This document shows, piece by piece, positions 37,052 to 46,276 of a stretch of DNA of 64,000 bases. The translations under genes were made by a program, and so were the position numbers. Below the pieces are notes generated by a model. It was not told where the DNA came from. It worked only from the letters and a program-made list of their open reading frames with translations, and did not search any database. The first letter of the stretch is position 1. Each line of letters starts with the position of its first letter. The DNA lies in contig NZ_JPIN01000001.1 in NCBI RefSeq assembly GCF_000753735.1, positions 1 through 64,000 on the forward strand. The letters are read 5' to 3'. Source of the DNA: Pseudidiomarina atlantica (GTDB taxonomy: Bacteria > Pseudomonadota > Gammaproteobacteria > Enterobacterales > Alteromonadaceae).

Positions 37052-38659
37052 TTACATGCGGAACACGCCGAACTTAGTGTCGGCAATCGGAGCGTTATTG
37101 GCGGCGGCCAGGCTCAAGCCCAACACCGTGCGCGTTTGCGCCGGATCAATGATGCCATCGTCCCACAAACGGGCTGACGCATAGTAGGGGTGGCCTTGTT
37201 TTTCATACTGTTCAACGATGGGTTGTTTCAGCTTTTTCTCAGCTGCGGCCGACATTTTCTCGCCTTTGCGGGCTAGGTTATCTTTGGTGACTTGCGCCAT
37301 CACACCCGCCGCTTGTTCGCCGCCCATGACTGAAATGCGCGCGTTCGGCCACATAAACATAAGTGTCGGGTCGTAGGCGCGGCCGCACATGCCGTAGTTG
37401 CCGGCGCCGTAGCTACCACCGATTAACACGGTAAACTTGGGCACTTGCGCGCAACTAACGGCAGTCACCATTTTCGCGCCATGCTTGGCAATACCTTCTG
37501 CCTCGTACTTTTTACCGACCATAAAGCCGGTGATATTTTGCAGAAACACCAAGGGGATTTTGCGCTGTGCGCAAAGCTCAATAAAGTGTGCGCCTTTTTG
37601 GGCAGATTCCGAGAATAGAATGCCATTATTGGCGACGATTCCTACCGGATAACCGTGAATTCGCGCAAAGCCAGTGACCAAGGTATTGCCGTAGTTCTGT
37701 TTAAATTCATCAAAATCGGAATCATCTACGATGCGAGCAATCACCTCACGTGCATCGTAAGGCTTGCGCAAATCGGTGCCGACAATACCGTAGAGTTCTT
37801 CGGCCGCATAGCGGGGCGGCTTCACGGCTGTGGGTTGCAGTGGCTGCGCGGGATTAAAATTAAGTCGTGCGACAGAACGACGCGCCAATGCCAGGGCATG
37901 CTCGTCGTTCATCGCAAAGTGGTCGGCAACACCTGAAATGCGCGTATGCACATCGGCGCCACCGAGTTCTTCTGCGCTCACTTCTTCACCTGTGGCTGCT
38001 TTAACCAACGGTGGTCCAGCCAAAAAGATCGTACCCTGTTCTTTGACAATGATGCTCTCATCGGCCATCGCTGGGACATAAGCACCACCGGCCGTACACA
38101 ACCCCATGACAACGGCAATTTGCGGGATGCCTTTGGCAGACATATTCGCTTGGTTGAAGAAAATGCGGCCAAAATGATCCCGGTCTGGGAAAACCTCGTC
38201 TTGGCGTGGCAAAAATGCACCACCAGAATCTACTAAATAAATACACGGCAAGTGGCAACGCTCGGCAATTTCTTGCGCGCGCAAATGCTTTTTCACTGTT
38301 AATGGGTAGTAGGTGCCGCCTTTGACTGTAGCGTCGTTGGCCACGATCATGCACTGCACGCCTTCAACTTGCCCTATACCTGCAACTACGCCAGCTGCTG
38401 GAACCTCATCTTCATAACAATCCCACGCGGCAAACTGGCCAATTTCCAGAAATGGTGAGCCACTATCGAGTAGTTTTTCAATTCGCTGACGTGCGAGCAA
38501 TTTGCCGCGCGCGAGGTGGCGTTCTTGATATTTGGGACCGCCACCTTGTTTGATCTGGGCAACTTTGGCGTACAGGTCGTCCACGACCTCCTGCATTGCC
38601 TTTTGATTGGCAATAAAGGTTTCATCTTTTACGTTGACCGAGCTATTTAGAACCGTCAC
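37052..38659 (-). CDS. liuB: 3-methylcrotonyl-CoA carboxylase beta subunit (carboxyltransferase)
   Basis: 535 residues of the carboxyltransferase family. The N-terminal half has [54 protein letters not shown] and [21 protein letters not shown] (acyl-CoA site). The C-terminal half has [27 protein letters not shown] and [40 protein letters not shown]. These match MCC-beta closely. The gene lies 11 nt from liuC. Confidence 0.95.
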   Translation of the reverse strand: MTVLNSSVNVKDETFIANQKAMQEVVDDLYAKVAQIKQGGGPKYQERHLARGKLLARQRIEKLLDSGSPFLEIGQFAAWDCYEDEVPAAGVVAGIGQVEGVQCMIVANDATVKGGTYYPLTVKKHLRAQEIAERCHLPCIYLVDSGGAFLPRQDEVFPDRDHFGRIFFNQANMSAKGIPQIAVVMGLCTAGGAYVPAMADESIIVKEQGTIFLAGPPLVKAATGEEVSAEELGGADVHTRISGVADHFAMNDEHALALARRSVARLNFNPAQPLQPTAVKPPRYAAEELYGIVGTDLRKPYDAREVIARIVDDSDFDEFKQNYGNTLVTGFARIHGYPVGIVANNGILFSESAQKGAHFIELCAQRKIPLVFLQNITGFMVGKKYEAEGIAKHGAKMVTAVSCAQVPKFTVLIGGSYGAGNYGMCGRAYDPTLMFMWPNARISVMGGEQAAGVMAQVTKDNLARKGEKMSAAAEKKLKQPIVEQYEKQGHPYYASARLWDDGIIDPAQTRTVLGLSLAAANNAPIADTKFGVFRM

Positions 38660-38682
38660 AGACTTCTCCTTGCTTGAGCTAG

Positions 38683-39852
38683 TTACGCTGATTCGCTAAA
38701 CAGTTCGCGACCAATCAACATACGGCGAATCTCTGAGGTGCCGGCACCAATCTCATATAATTTCGCGTCGCGTAACAACCGCCCGGTAGGGTACTCGTTA
38801 ATGTAGCCATTACCACCGAGTAATTGAATTGCATCGAGTGCTAATTGGGTGGCTAATTCGGCAGCATACAAAATGGCTCCAGCGGCATCTTTACGCGTGG
38901 TCTCGCCACGGTCACAGCTTTGCGCCACCGCATACACATAAGCGCGGGCAGCGTTGGTGCGGGTGTACATATCTGCCACTTTACCTTGTACTAACTGGAA
39001 CTGACCGATGCTTTGGCCAAACTGCTTGCGGTCGTGAATATAGGGCACCACCACATCTAAACAGGCTTGCATAATACCCAGCGGTCCTGCTGCGAGTACG
39101 GCACGCTCATAATCGAGACCACTCATCAGTACCGCAACGCCACCATCGACTTCGCCCATGACATTCTCGACCGGGACTTTGCAGTCTTCGAACACTAATT
39201 CACAGGTGTTGGAGCCGCGCATACCGAGTTTATCGAGTTTCTGCGCAGTGCGAAAACCAGGAAAGTCTTTTTCGATAATAAATGCGGTGATACCGCGCGA
39301 GTTTTTCTCAGGATTGGTCTTCGCATAAACTACTAGCACATCGGCATCAGGACCATTGGTGATCCACATCTTATTGCCGTTCAGCACATAATGGTCGCCT
39401 TTAAGTTCAGCACGCAGCTTCATACTGACGACATCAGAGCCGGCGTTAGGTTCGCTCATGGCCAGTGCACCTACGTGCTCACCGCTACATAATTTAGGTA
39501 AATATTTTTGCTTTTGCGCTTCATTACCATTGCGAGCGATTTGGTTCACACACAAGTTGGAGTGCGCGCCATAGCTGAGGCCTACAGAGGCCGAAGCGCG
39601 GCTGATCTCTTCCATTGCAATAACATGTTCTAAATAGCCTAAGCCTGAACCACCGTATTGTTCAGGAACCGTCATGCCAAGTAGGCCGAGGTCACCCATT
39701 TTGCGCCACAGATCACTTGGGAATTCATTTTGCTCATCGATTTCTGCTGCACGCGGGGCAATCTCGTCGCGGGCAAACGCATTCACCGATTCACGGATCA
39801 TTTCGGCGGTTTCGCCGAGGCCGAAATTGAGGCTACTGAATTGATTAATCAT
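38683..39852 (-). CDS. liuA: Isovaleryl-CoA dehydrogenase
   Basis: 389-residue acyl-CoA dehydrogenase that oxidises isovaleryl-CoA to 3-methylcrotonyl-CoA, passing electrons to ETF. FAD-site segments are [18 protein letters not shown] and [18 protein letters not shown]. The catalytic Glu of this enzyme type lies in the [15 protein letters not shown] helix rather than near the C-terminus, as known for isovaleryl-CoA dehydrogenase. The C-terminal [40 protein letters not shown] is typical. Overlaps liuR by 4 nt. Confidence 0.95.
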   Translation of the reverse strand: MINQFSSLNFGLGETAEMIRESVNAFARDEIAPRAAEIDEQNEFPSDLWRKMGDLGLLGMTVPEQYGGSGLGYLEHVIAMEEISRASASVGLSYGAHSNLCVNQIARNGNEAQKQKYLPKLCSGEHVGALAMSEPNAGSDVVSMKLRAELKGDHYVLNGNKMWITNGPDADVLVVYAKTNPEKNSRGITAFIIEKDFPGFRTAQKLDKLGMRGSNTCELVFEDCKVPVENVMGEVDGGVAVLMSGLDYERAVLAAGPLGIMQACLDVVVPYIHDRKQFGQSIGQFQLVQGKVADMYTRTNAARAYVYAVAQSCDRGETTRKDAAGAILYAAELATQLALDAIQLLGGNGYINEYPTGRLLRDAKLYEIGAGTSEIRRMLIGRELFSESA

Positions 39853-40268
39853 ACGGACTCCTGACTCACTGCTGGTGGTGTGCCTTGCTCGAGCTCGCGC
39901 AGTTCGTCGCGACAGCGCTCTTCAAGGTTACCGAGTTCAACTAATAGGACTTTGATATCTTCGAGCTGCTGATGCAGCGACGCGCGCTTATCATCAATCA
40001 GCTCTAAAACGGTATGTAACTGGCGAACACTACTGTTCTCCATGTCGTAAAGATCAAACAGACGCTTGGTCTCGGCCAACGAGAAGCCGAGGCGTTTACC
40101 ACGCAAAATCAGTTTCAACCGCACCCGATCTTTGTTGGTGTACAACCGCGTTTGACCTTGCCGAGTCGGGGTCAGTAAGCCTTGATCTTCATAAAAGCGA
40201 ATGCTGCGCGTAGTGATGTCAAATTCACGTGCCAGTTCGCCGATGCTGTAGGTGGTGATGTCTTTCAT
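39849..40268 (-). CDS. liuR: MerR-family regulator of leucine catabolism
   Basis: 139 residues. N-terminal winged [33 protein letters not shown] is the MerR signature, followed by a dimerisation coiled coil (~75-120). It is the first gene of the liu operon, overlapping liuA by ATGA, and a palindrome of the LiuR type lies 45 nt upstream, so it probably controls its own operon. Known LiuR proteins in gammaproteobacteria repress branched-chain amino acid degradation genes. Confidence 0.92.
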   Translation of the reverse strand: MKDITTYSIGELAREFDITTRSIRFYEDQGLLTPTRQGQTRLYTNKDRVRLKLILRGKRLGFSLAETKRLFDLYDMENSSVRQLHTVLELIDDKRASLHQQLEDIKVLLVELGNLEERCRDELRELEQGTPPAVSQESV

Positions 40269-40312
40269 TTTTGCTTGCTTGTGGCTGTTGAGAGGGTTAA
40301 GCTTAATCCAAG

Positions 40313-40328
40313 TTGACGTTAACGTAAA
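40313..40328. promoter_or_regulatory. Probable LiuR operator / liu promoter
   Basis: TTGACGTTAACGTAAA is a near-perfect dyad around GTTAAC, of the type described for LiuR sites (ACGT-containing MerR palindrome). On the minus strand TTTACG can act as -35 with TAAGCT as -10 at 17-nt spacing, placing the operator in the promoter, as is usual for MerR proteins. Confidence 0.6.
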
Positions 40329-40342
40329 GGTTAAAACAGCAA

Positions 40343-40368
40343 CGTTATTCGTTATTCGTTATTCGTTA
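40343..40368. repeat. Left arm of 26-bp inverted repeat, (CGTTATT)3CGTTA
   Basis: Three exact CGTTATT heptamers plus CGTTA, 14 nt from the LiuR dyad. Perfect inverted match to 40461-40486. Confidence 0.9.
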
Positions 40369-40460
40369 GTGGCAGGTTTTTTCGTATTTGTGTTTTTATT
40401 TATCAATTTGGCTTAACTTCCGTTGGGATATGGGTTTTTAAACAGCCTCGATTTCGACCT

Positions 40461-40486
40461 TAACGAATAACGAATAACGAATAACG
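40461..40486. repeat. Right arm of 26-bp inverted repeat, TAACG(AATAACG)3
   Basis: The exact reverse complement of 40343-40368, 92 bp away. It ends 20 nt before the thiolase start codon, just ahead of its GAGGAGG ribosome binding site. A transcript crossing both arms could form a 26-bp stem. The 92 bp between hold T-rich runs but no gene. Confidence 0.9.
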
Positions 40487-40506
40487 GTTTTTGAGGAGGG
40501 GGTTTT

Positions 40507-41685
40507 ATGTCTGATGCAGTGGTGATTGTGGCGGCGAAACGTACGCCGATGGGCGGCTTTCAAGGGAGCTTAAGCGCGTTAGAGGCGCCGCATTTGGGTG
40601 CGCAGGCGATCAAAGCAGCTGTTGCTGCTAGTGGTCTAAGCGCGAACGATGTGAATGAAGTCATTATGGGCAATGTATTGCCTGCCGGCTTGGGTCAAGC
40701 ACCCGCACGTCAAGCGAGTCTTTATGCGGAGTTACCGCAAAGCGCTGGGGCAACTACCATCAATAAAGTCTGTGGCTCAGGTTTGAAGGCAGTGATGTTT
40801 GCGCATGACCTCCTACAGGTTGGTTCGGCGGATGTGGTTGTGGCAGGCGGTATGGAAAGTATGTCCAACGCGCCGTATTTGTTGAAAAAGGCGCGTGCGG
40901 GTTTCCGTATGGGGCATGACACTATTTATGATCACATGATGCTAGATGGCTTAGAAGATGCCTACGAAGGCAAAGCCATGGGCTGCTATGCGCAAGAAAC
41001 TGCGGATAAATATGGTTTAAACCGTGAAGCGATGGATGCTTTTGCGATTGAATCACTTACGCGCGCACAACAGGCCATTGCTGGGGGTGCTTTTGCTGAA
41101 GAAATTGTCGACGTGACCTACAGCACGCGCAAAGGCGACGTGACCGTGAGTATCGATGAACAACCGGGCAAAGCGATGCCGGAAAAAATTCCTGGTTTGC
41201 GTCCGGCGTTTGCGCAAGACGGAACTATTACCGCAGCGAACTCAAGTTCCATTTCAGACGGTGCTGCAGCCTTGGTGTTGATGCGCGAAAGCGACGCTAA
41301 AGCACGTGGTTTACAGCCGCTAGCTCGCGTTGTAGGGCATGCCACGCATTCGCAAGCGCCGGCAGAATTCACCGTCGCACCGATTGGCGCGATGACTAAA
41401 TTACTGAACAACATTGGTTGGAGCAAAGATGACGTTGATTTATGGGAAATCAACGAAGCCTTCGCCATGGTCACCATGTTGGCGATCAATGAAATGCAAT
41501 TGGATCACGCCAAGGTCAACGTCCACGGTGGTGCTTGCGCTTTAGGTCACCCGATTGGCGCCAGTGGTGCGCGATTACTAGTGACGCTATTGCATGCACT
41601 GCGTCGCCACAACAAACAACGCGGTGTGACCTCGTTGTGTATTGGTGGTGGTGAAGCTGTTGCGGTTGCGGTTGAGCTGCTGTAA
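40507..41685 (+). CDS. atoB: Acetyl-CoA C-acetyltransferase (thiolase)
   Basis: 392 residues. Interconverts acetoacetyl-CoA and two acetyl-CoA. The nucleophile Cys89 is in NKVCGSGLKAV; GGMESMSNAPYLL, NVHGGACALGHPIGASGARLL (His) and CIGGGEAVAVAVE (second Cys) complete the site. It is divergent from the liu operon and can consume acetoacetyl-CoA made by AacS. GAGGAGG precedes the ATG, directly after one arm of a 26-bp inverted repeat. A paralogous role in fatty-acid or polyester metabolism cannot be excluded. Confidence 0.93.
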   Translation: MSDAVVIVAAKRTPMGGFQGSLSALEAPHLGAQAIKAAVAASGLSANDVNEVIMGNVLPAGLGQAPARQASLYAELPQSAGATTINKVCGSGLKAVMFAHDLLQVGSADVVVAGGMESMSNAPYLLKKARAGFRMGHDTIYDHMMLDGLEDAYEGKAMGCYAQETADKYGLNREAMDAFAIESLTRAQQAIAGGAFAEEIVDVTYSTRKGDVTVSIDEQPGKAMPEKIPGLRPAFAQDGTITAANSSSISDGAAALVLMRESDAKARGLQPLARVVGHATHSQAPAEFTVAPIGAMTKLLNNIGWSKDDVDLWEINEAFAMVTMLAINEMQLDHAKVNVHGGACALGHPIGASGARLLVTLLHALRRHNKQRGVTSLCIGGGEAVAVAVELL

Positions 41686-41688
41686 GCC

Positions 41689-42537
41689 TTAGCGCGGTTG
41701 GCGCGAAGCAAGCGCTACCGCGCCAAGTAAGACGATGGCACCGAGGGCAAGACGCCACCAGTTGATGTCTTGCCCCCAAAACGCAAAGTTGACCAGTAGT
41801 CCGGCGGGAATCAGCATGTTGTTCATGGTCGCTAATTGCGCGGTGTTGACGCGTTTGCTGGCAAGGTTCCAAGCCAAATAACCAACACCAGAGGCGACTA
41901 ACCCTAACCACAGTAAAATACCCCACTGGGTCGCTGTGGTAGGCATCATGGTAAAGTCAGCGAAACTGAACATAGCGAAGCCAGTAGTGAGCGCTGCACC
42001 GATAAAGAACAGTGCGAAAACATGCAATTGATTGCGTTCAGAGCCAAGTGGTAAGCGTTTATAAAATACCTGACCCGCGGCAAAGCAGAGGTTAGCGCCT
42101 TGAATCAACAAAAAGCCGGTGAAGAAGTCATCGCTGAGTTGATTGAAGCGGATCACGGCAGCTCCGACTACCGCCAATGCTGCTGCGAGCCACCAGCGCG
42201 CCGGTAAGTGTTTGCGTTGAAATAGAACTTCATCGACCAGCGTCACGTACAACGGGGTGAAGATAGTAAAGAGCAATACTTCGGCGACGCTCAAATACAA
42301 GAAGGCATGATAGAGCAACAGGTACATGATGCCGATTTGAATGGCGCCAATGCCGGCTAATTGCAATTGGCGCAATAACGCTAGGCGGCGTGGCCGCCAC
42401 AGCGGTAAAAACAATACTAGGGCAAGGGCCATACGAATAAAAACTGCGATGTAGCCATCGACGCGGCCAGCGAGGAATTCACCGATAAGTGAGAAGCTTG
42501 CAGCCCAGAGTAGGGTGACGGCCCAGAGTATCCACAT
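41689..42537 (-). CDS. EamA/DMT-family transporter
   Basis: 282 residues with ten predicted membrane segments in two EamA repeats; the second repeat begins near FFTGFLLIQGANLCFAAGQVFYKR. The family exports or imports amino acids and other metabolites. The closest in style are CarnX-like/YdcZ-type DMT pumps, but the substrate is not readable. It follows an AraC regulator gene on the same strand (27 nt) that probably controls it. It ends 3 nt from the convergent thiolase gene, where TTGGCGCG/CGCGCCAA (41698-41726) can form a hairpin. Confidence 0.85.
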   Translation of the reverse strand: MWILWAVTLLWAASFSLIGEFLAGRVDGYIAVFIRMALALVLFLPLWRPRRLALLRQLQLAGIGAIQIGIMYLLLYHAFLYLSVAEVLLFTIFTPLYVTLVDEVLFQRKHLPARWWLAAALAVVGAAVIRFNQLSDDFFTGFLLIQGANLCFAAGQVFYKRLPLGSERNQLHVFALFFIGAALTTGFAMFSFADFTMMPTTATQWGILLWLGLVASGVGYLAWNLASKRVNTAQLATMNNMLIPAGLLVNFAFWGQDINWWRLALGAIVLLGAVALASRQPR

Positions 42538-42564
42538 AGTTTGCGGTCCTTGTTTGGTACGAAT

Positions 42565-43455
42565 TTAAAACTGGCGATGACTATCGCGGTAATCGCTTGG
42601 GGCGAGCCCCATAACTTTTTTAAATAAGCGCGAAAAATAGTACGGGTCATCAAAACCAAGGCTTTGCGCAATCGCGCGCACCGTGTCGGTGCTGGTGTCG
42701 AGTTGCTGACACGCAAGTTTGATTTTGAGCTCGTTAAAGTAACGCATCGGCGAGGTGCCGGTGACGGTCTTAAATTTCTTCGCGAAATGATAGCGTGAAA
42801 GACCGACCACCGCAGCAAGATCGGCAAGATCAAGGTCACGATGGCTGTTGTCCTGCATGAAGCGTTCGAGGGCAAGCAGGTCGAAATCTTTGGCCGTGTG
42901 AGTTGTCTCAGTAAGTCCTGGCAGTTGCGCATATAAGTTTTGTAAGAGGGTGGCAGCCTGCACGGCGCGCTGCTTTTGCCAGCGCTGGTGTTGCAAGTTA
43001 AGCAAATCGGTCACGCTTGGTAACAGACTACGCCAGTTTTGCAGGGCTAGACTAAATTGTGGTGGTGCTAGACCAAGTAAATCCATGCTTTTTTTCGCTG
43101 CGCTACCGCTAAAGTGCGCCCAGTAAATGCTCCATGGTTCTTGCGCATCGGCGTAGTAGGCATGGGCAAAGCCAGCCGGTAATAGCAACAATTGCCCGCT
43201 GCTGAGGCTACCATATTGCCAGCTGTCGGCGGTCTGGACGCGATAGTGACCGCGGCCACGATGACAAAATATCAGCAAATGGTCAGTGTGCTGCGTTCTT
43301 TCAACATGATGCTCAGCGGCACTGAGATAATGGCCATAGGCCAACGGATAAAAGTGGCGGCTCAACGGATGGGTCGCTAGGTAACTGGTAAGCTCGAGTG
43401 GCAACACCACGCGAGAACTACCGGCAGGAAGTGGCCAGCTGGACGGTTGGCTCAT
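42565..43455 (-). CDS. AraC-family transcriptional regulator
   Basis: 296 residues: an N-terminal cupin-like sensing domain (about 20-150, with HRGRGHYRV and GQLLLLPAGFAHAYYAD) and a C-terminal double HTH (about 195-292, DLADLAAVVGLSRYHFAKKFKTVTGTSPMRYFNEL, then TVRAIAQSLGFDDPYYFSRLFKKVMGLAPSDYR). It resembles sugar- or metabolite-sensing AraC activators. It is transcribed with the DMT transporter and divergently from the valine cluster, so it could regulate either; this is inference. Confidence 0.88.
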   Translation of the reverse strand: MSQPSSWPLPAGSSRVVLPLELTSYLATHPLSRHFYPLAYGHYLSAAEHHVERTQHTDHLLIFCHRGRGHYRVQTADSWQYGSLSSGQLLLLPAGFAHAYYADAQEPWSIYWAHFSGSAAKKSMDLLGLAPPQFSLALQNWRSLLPSVTDLLNLQHQRWQKQRAVQAATLLQNLYAQLPGLTETTHTAKDFDLLALERFMQDNSHRDLDLADLAAVVGLSRYHFAKKFKTVTGTSPMRYFNELKIKLACQQLDTSTDTVRAIAQSLGFDDPYYFSRLFKKVMGLAPSDYRDSHRQF

Positions 43456-43474
43456 CGGTCTTGTACCTAATTAA

Positions 43475-43509
43475 TGACAACTTTGTCCATTATAGGGGCA
43501 ATAATGTCA
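43475..43509. promoter_or_regulatory. Dyad in the araC-type / mmsA intergenic region
   Basis: TGACA and TGTCA at the ends of a 35-bp element enclosing ATTAT...ATAAT (43489-43505). It lies 20 nt upstream of the regulator start and ~70 nt upstream of mmsA. Possible operator for the AraC-type protein; no further support. Confidence 0.35.
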
Positions 43510-43579
43510 ATGTTAAAGCGGCGTGTTCAGTGCTTAAATACGCGGCATAGCAACCATTCAGAACAACGAGGTATTTCTA

Positions 43580-45079
43580 ATGAGTAAAAAAGTTCCACTT
43601 TATATCGGGGGCGAATTTGTCCAGTCGAAGTCTGACAAATGGATCGATGTGACGAATCCGGCGACCCAAGAAGTGATCGCGCAAGTGCCGTGTGCGACCC
43701 AGGACGAGATGGCTGCGGCAGTTGCCAGCGCCAAACAAGCCTTTTTAACTTGGAAGGAAGTACCGGTTTCTGAGCGCGCGCGCGTGATGATGCGCTATCA
43801 AGCATTATTGAAAGAACATCACGATGAAATTGCCGAAATCTTGGCGAGCGAAACCGGTAAAACCTTTGACGATGCTAAAGGTGATGTGTGGCGTGGTATT
43901 GAAGTTGTTGAGCACGCAGCGAATATTCCATCATTGTTGATGGGTGAAACCGTCGAGAACGTGGCACGCGGCATTGATTCGTACAGCTACACGCAACCTT
44001 TAGGTGTCTGTGCAGGCATCACCCCATTCAACTTCCCGGCGATGATTCCACTGTGGATGTTCCCATTGGCTATCGCGTGCGGCAACACTTTTATCTTAAA
44101 GCCATCTGAACAAGATCCACTCACGCCAACACGTTTAGTTGAGCTATTCGAGCAAGCTGGCGCGCCAAAAGGCGTGTTGCAAGTGCTGCATGGTGGCAAA
44201 GAGCAAGTTGATTTTATCCTTGATGAACCGGCGATTCGGGCTATTTCATTCGTCGGCTCAGTACCGGTCGGTCAATATATTTATCGCCGTGGTACCGAGA
44301 ATATGAAACGCGTACAAGCCTTTGCTGGCGCGAAGAATCATTGCGTGATCATGCCTGATGCGAATAAGAGCCAAGTGATTAGCAATTTGGTAGGTGCTTC
44401 GGTAGGTGCTGCGGGTCAACGTTGTATGGCTATTTCAGTTGCGGTATTTGTTGGCGCGGCGCAAGAGTGGATTCCAGAAGTCGCGGCCGAGTTGGCAAAA
44501 GTTCGCCCTGGTGCATGGGACAACAAAGACGCCGCTTACGGCCCACTGATCAGCCCACAAGCAAAACAGCGCGTCGAAAACTTTATTGAGCAAGGGGTGA
44601 AAGAAGGCGCCGAGCTCTTAGTCGATGGTCGGAACTGTCAGGTTGAAGGCTTCCCTAACGGCAACTGGGTCGGACCGACCATGTTCAGCGGTGTCACAAC
44701 CGATATGGAAATTTATAAAAACGAAATCTTTGGTCCAGTGTTATGTGCAACAGGCACCGATACACTCGAAGATGCAATTGCGTTGGTGAATGCCAACCCT
44801 TACGGTAATGGTACCTCGATTTTCACTGCGAGTGGCGCTGCTGCACGCAAATACCAACATGAAGTTGAAGTGGGCCAAGTCGGCATTAACATTCCGATTC
44901 CGGTGCCACTGCCGTTCTTCTCATTCACTGGCTGGAAAGGCTCATTCTTTGGTGACTTGCATGCTTACGGTAAGCAAGCTGTGCGCTTCTATAGCGAGAC
45001 CAAAACCATTACTGCGCGTTGGTTCGAAAGCGATATTGCTGATGCCAACGGGCCAAATATGACGATTCACTTGAAGTAA
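43580..45079 (+). CDS. mmsA: Methylmalonate-semialdehyde dehydrogenase (CoA-acylating)
   Basis: 499 residues. Oxidises methylmalonate semialdehyde to propionyl-CoA, last step of valine breakdown. Aldehyde dehydrogenase features: [30 protein letters not shown] start, [48 protein letters not shown] cofactor loop, and [14 protein letters not shown] with the catalytic Cys. The [12 protein letters not shown] segment marks the MmsA subgroup. First gene of the valine cluster; acyl-CoA dehydrogenase follows after 12 nt. Confidence 0.95.
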   Translation: MSKKVPLYIGGEFVQSKSDKWIDVTNPATQEVIAQVPCATQDEMAAAVASAKQAFLTWKEVPVSERARVMMRYQALLKEHHDEIAEILASETGKTFDDAKGDVWRGIEVVEHAANIPSLLMGETVENVARGIDSYSYTQPLGVCAGITPFNFPAMIPLWMFPLAIACGNTFILKPSEQDPLTPTRLVELFEQAGAPKGVLQVLHGGKEQVDFILDEPAIRAISFVGSVPVGQYIYRRGTENMKRVQAFAGAKNHCVIMPDANKSQVISNLVGASVGAAGQRCMAISVAVFVGAAQEWIPEVAAELAKVRPGAWDNKDAAYGPLISPQAKQRVENFIEQGVKEGAELLVDGRNCQVEGFPNGNWVGPTMFSGVTTDMEIYKNEIFGPVLCATGTDTLEDAIALVNANPYGNGTSIFTASGAAARKYQHEVEVGQVGINIPIPVPLPFFSFTGWKGSFFGDLHAYGKQAVRFYSETKTITARWFESDIADANGPNMTIHLK

Positions 45080-45091
45080 TTGGAGTACCGC

Positions 45092-46249
45092 ATGGATTTC
45101 AATTTAACCGATGATCAACAAGCCTTTGTCGACACGGCGCGTGCCTTTGCTGATAAAGAATTAGCACCCTTTGCAGCGGAGTGGGACGAACAGTCCCATT
45201 TTCCTGTCGAAGTGTTCCGTAAAGCCGGTGAAATGGGTTTTATGGGGATGTACACCCCAGAATCGGCAGGTGGTTTTGGCATGAGTCGGCTCGACGCTGC
45301 GCTGATTTTTGAACAGCTAGCGACGGGGTGCACCGCTACCACTGCGATGATGACCATTCACAACATGGTGGCATGGATGATTGGTTCATTCGCCAAGCCC
45401 GAAGTGATTGAACAGTGGGTACCAGAGCTGGTGACCGGTGAGAAACTGGGCTCGTACTGTTTGACCGAACCGAGTTCAGGCTCTGATGCTGCAAGCTTGC
45501 GCACGACCGCTAAGCGCGACGGCGACGACTACGTTTTGAACGGCTCGAAAATGTTTATCTCGGGTGCAGGCAGCACCGATGTCTTGGTAGTGATGGCGCG
45601 GACCGGCGAGGCTGGACCGAAGGGCATTTCGGCGTTTGTGGTGCCGGCTGACGCTGAAGGTATCAGTTACGGCAAAAAAGAAGCGAAAATGGGCTGGAAC
45701 GCGCAGCCAACCCGCTTAGTTACCTTTGAAGATGTGCGTATTCCAGCGCAAAACCTGTTAGGCGAAGAGGGCGAAGGCTTTAAATTTGCCATGATGGGGC
45801 TCGATGGCGGACGCATCAATATTGCGGTTTGTTCGGTTGGTACGGCGCAAGCGGCACTGGATACGGCGCGCAACTATATGCTGGAACGCACGCAATTCGG
45901 CAAGCAATTAGGACACTTCCAAGCCTTGCAATTCAAGCTTGCGGATATGGCGACTGAGCTTGTAGCAGCGCGCCAAATGGTGCGCCTTGCAGCATTCAAA
46001 GTGGATAGCGATGATGCAGATAAAACCACTTACTGTGCCATGGCCAAACGCTTTGCTACCGACGTCGGTTTCCACGTCTGTAATGAAGCGCTGCAGATCC
46101 ATGGCGGCTACGGGTACATCAAAGAATATCCGTTGGAGCGCCATGTGCGTGATGTCCGTGTGCACCAGATCCTCGAAGGCACCAACGAAATCATGCGGGT
46201 GATTATCGGTCGCCGTTTACTTGCTGATATCGATCGCGCCATTCTCTAG
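45092..46249 (+). CDS. Acyl-CoA dehydrogenase, probably isobutyryl-CoA dehydrogenase
   Basis: 385 residues. FAD-site segments SYCLTEPSSGSDAASLRTTA and MFISGAGSTDVLVVMART; C-terminal EALQIHGGYGYIKEYPLERHVRDVRVHQILEGTNEIMRVIIGRR with the catalytic Glu in ILEGTNE, as in short/branched-chain dehydrogenases. The neighbours mmsA, HIBCH and mmsB point to isobutyryl-CoA, the valine intermediate. GGAG supports the ATG at 45092. Electrons would go via ETF to the ETF-QO at 27.5 kb. Confidence 0.9.
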   Translation: MDFNLTDDQQAFVDTARAFADKELAPFAAEWDEQSHFPVEVFRKAGEMGFMGMYTPESAGGFGMSRLDAALIFEQLATGCTATTAMMTIHNMVAWMIGSFAKPEVIEQWVPELVTGEKLGSYCLTEPSSGSDAASLRTTAKRDGDDYVLNGSKMFISGAGSTDVLVVMARTGEAGPKGISAFVVPADAEGISYGKKEAKMGWNAQPTRLVTFEDVRIPAQNLLGEEGEGFKFAMMGLDGGRINIAVCSVGTAQAALDTARNYMLERTQFGKQLGHFQALQFKLADMATELVAARQMVRLAAFKVDSDDADKTTYCAMAKRFATDVGFHVCNEALQIHGGYGYIKEYPLERHVRDVRVHQILEGTNEIMRVIIGRRLLADIDRAIL

Positions 46250-46276
46250 GCGCTCAGCAATCGCAAGGAGAAGCAA

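Noticed and set aside
40343-40486. Terminal inverted repeats of a MITE or insertion sequence
   Set aside because: The arms are tandem heptamers rather than IS-like ends, there is no flanking target duplication that I can see, and only 92 bp lie between. Kept as a finding of unknown nature instead.
41698-41726. Terminator for the thiolase gene
   Set aside because: TTGGCGCG/CGCGCCAA can pair, but there is no T-run and the loop is 13 nt; mentioned under the transporter only.
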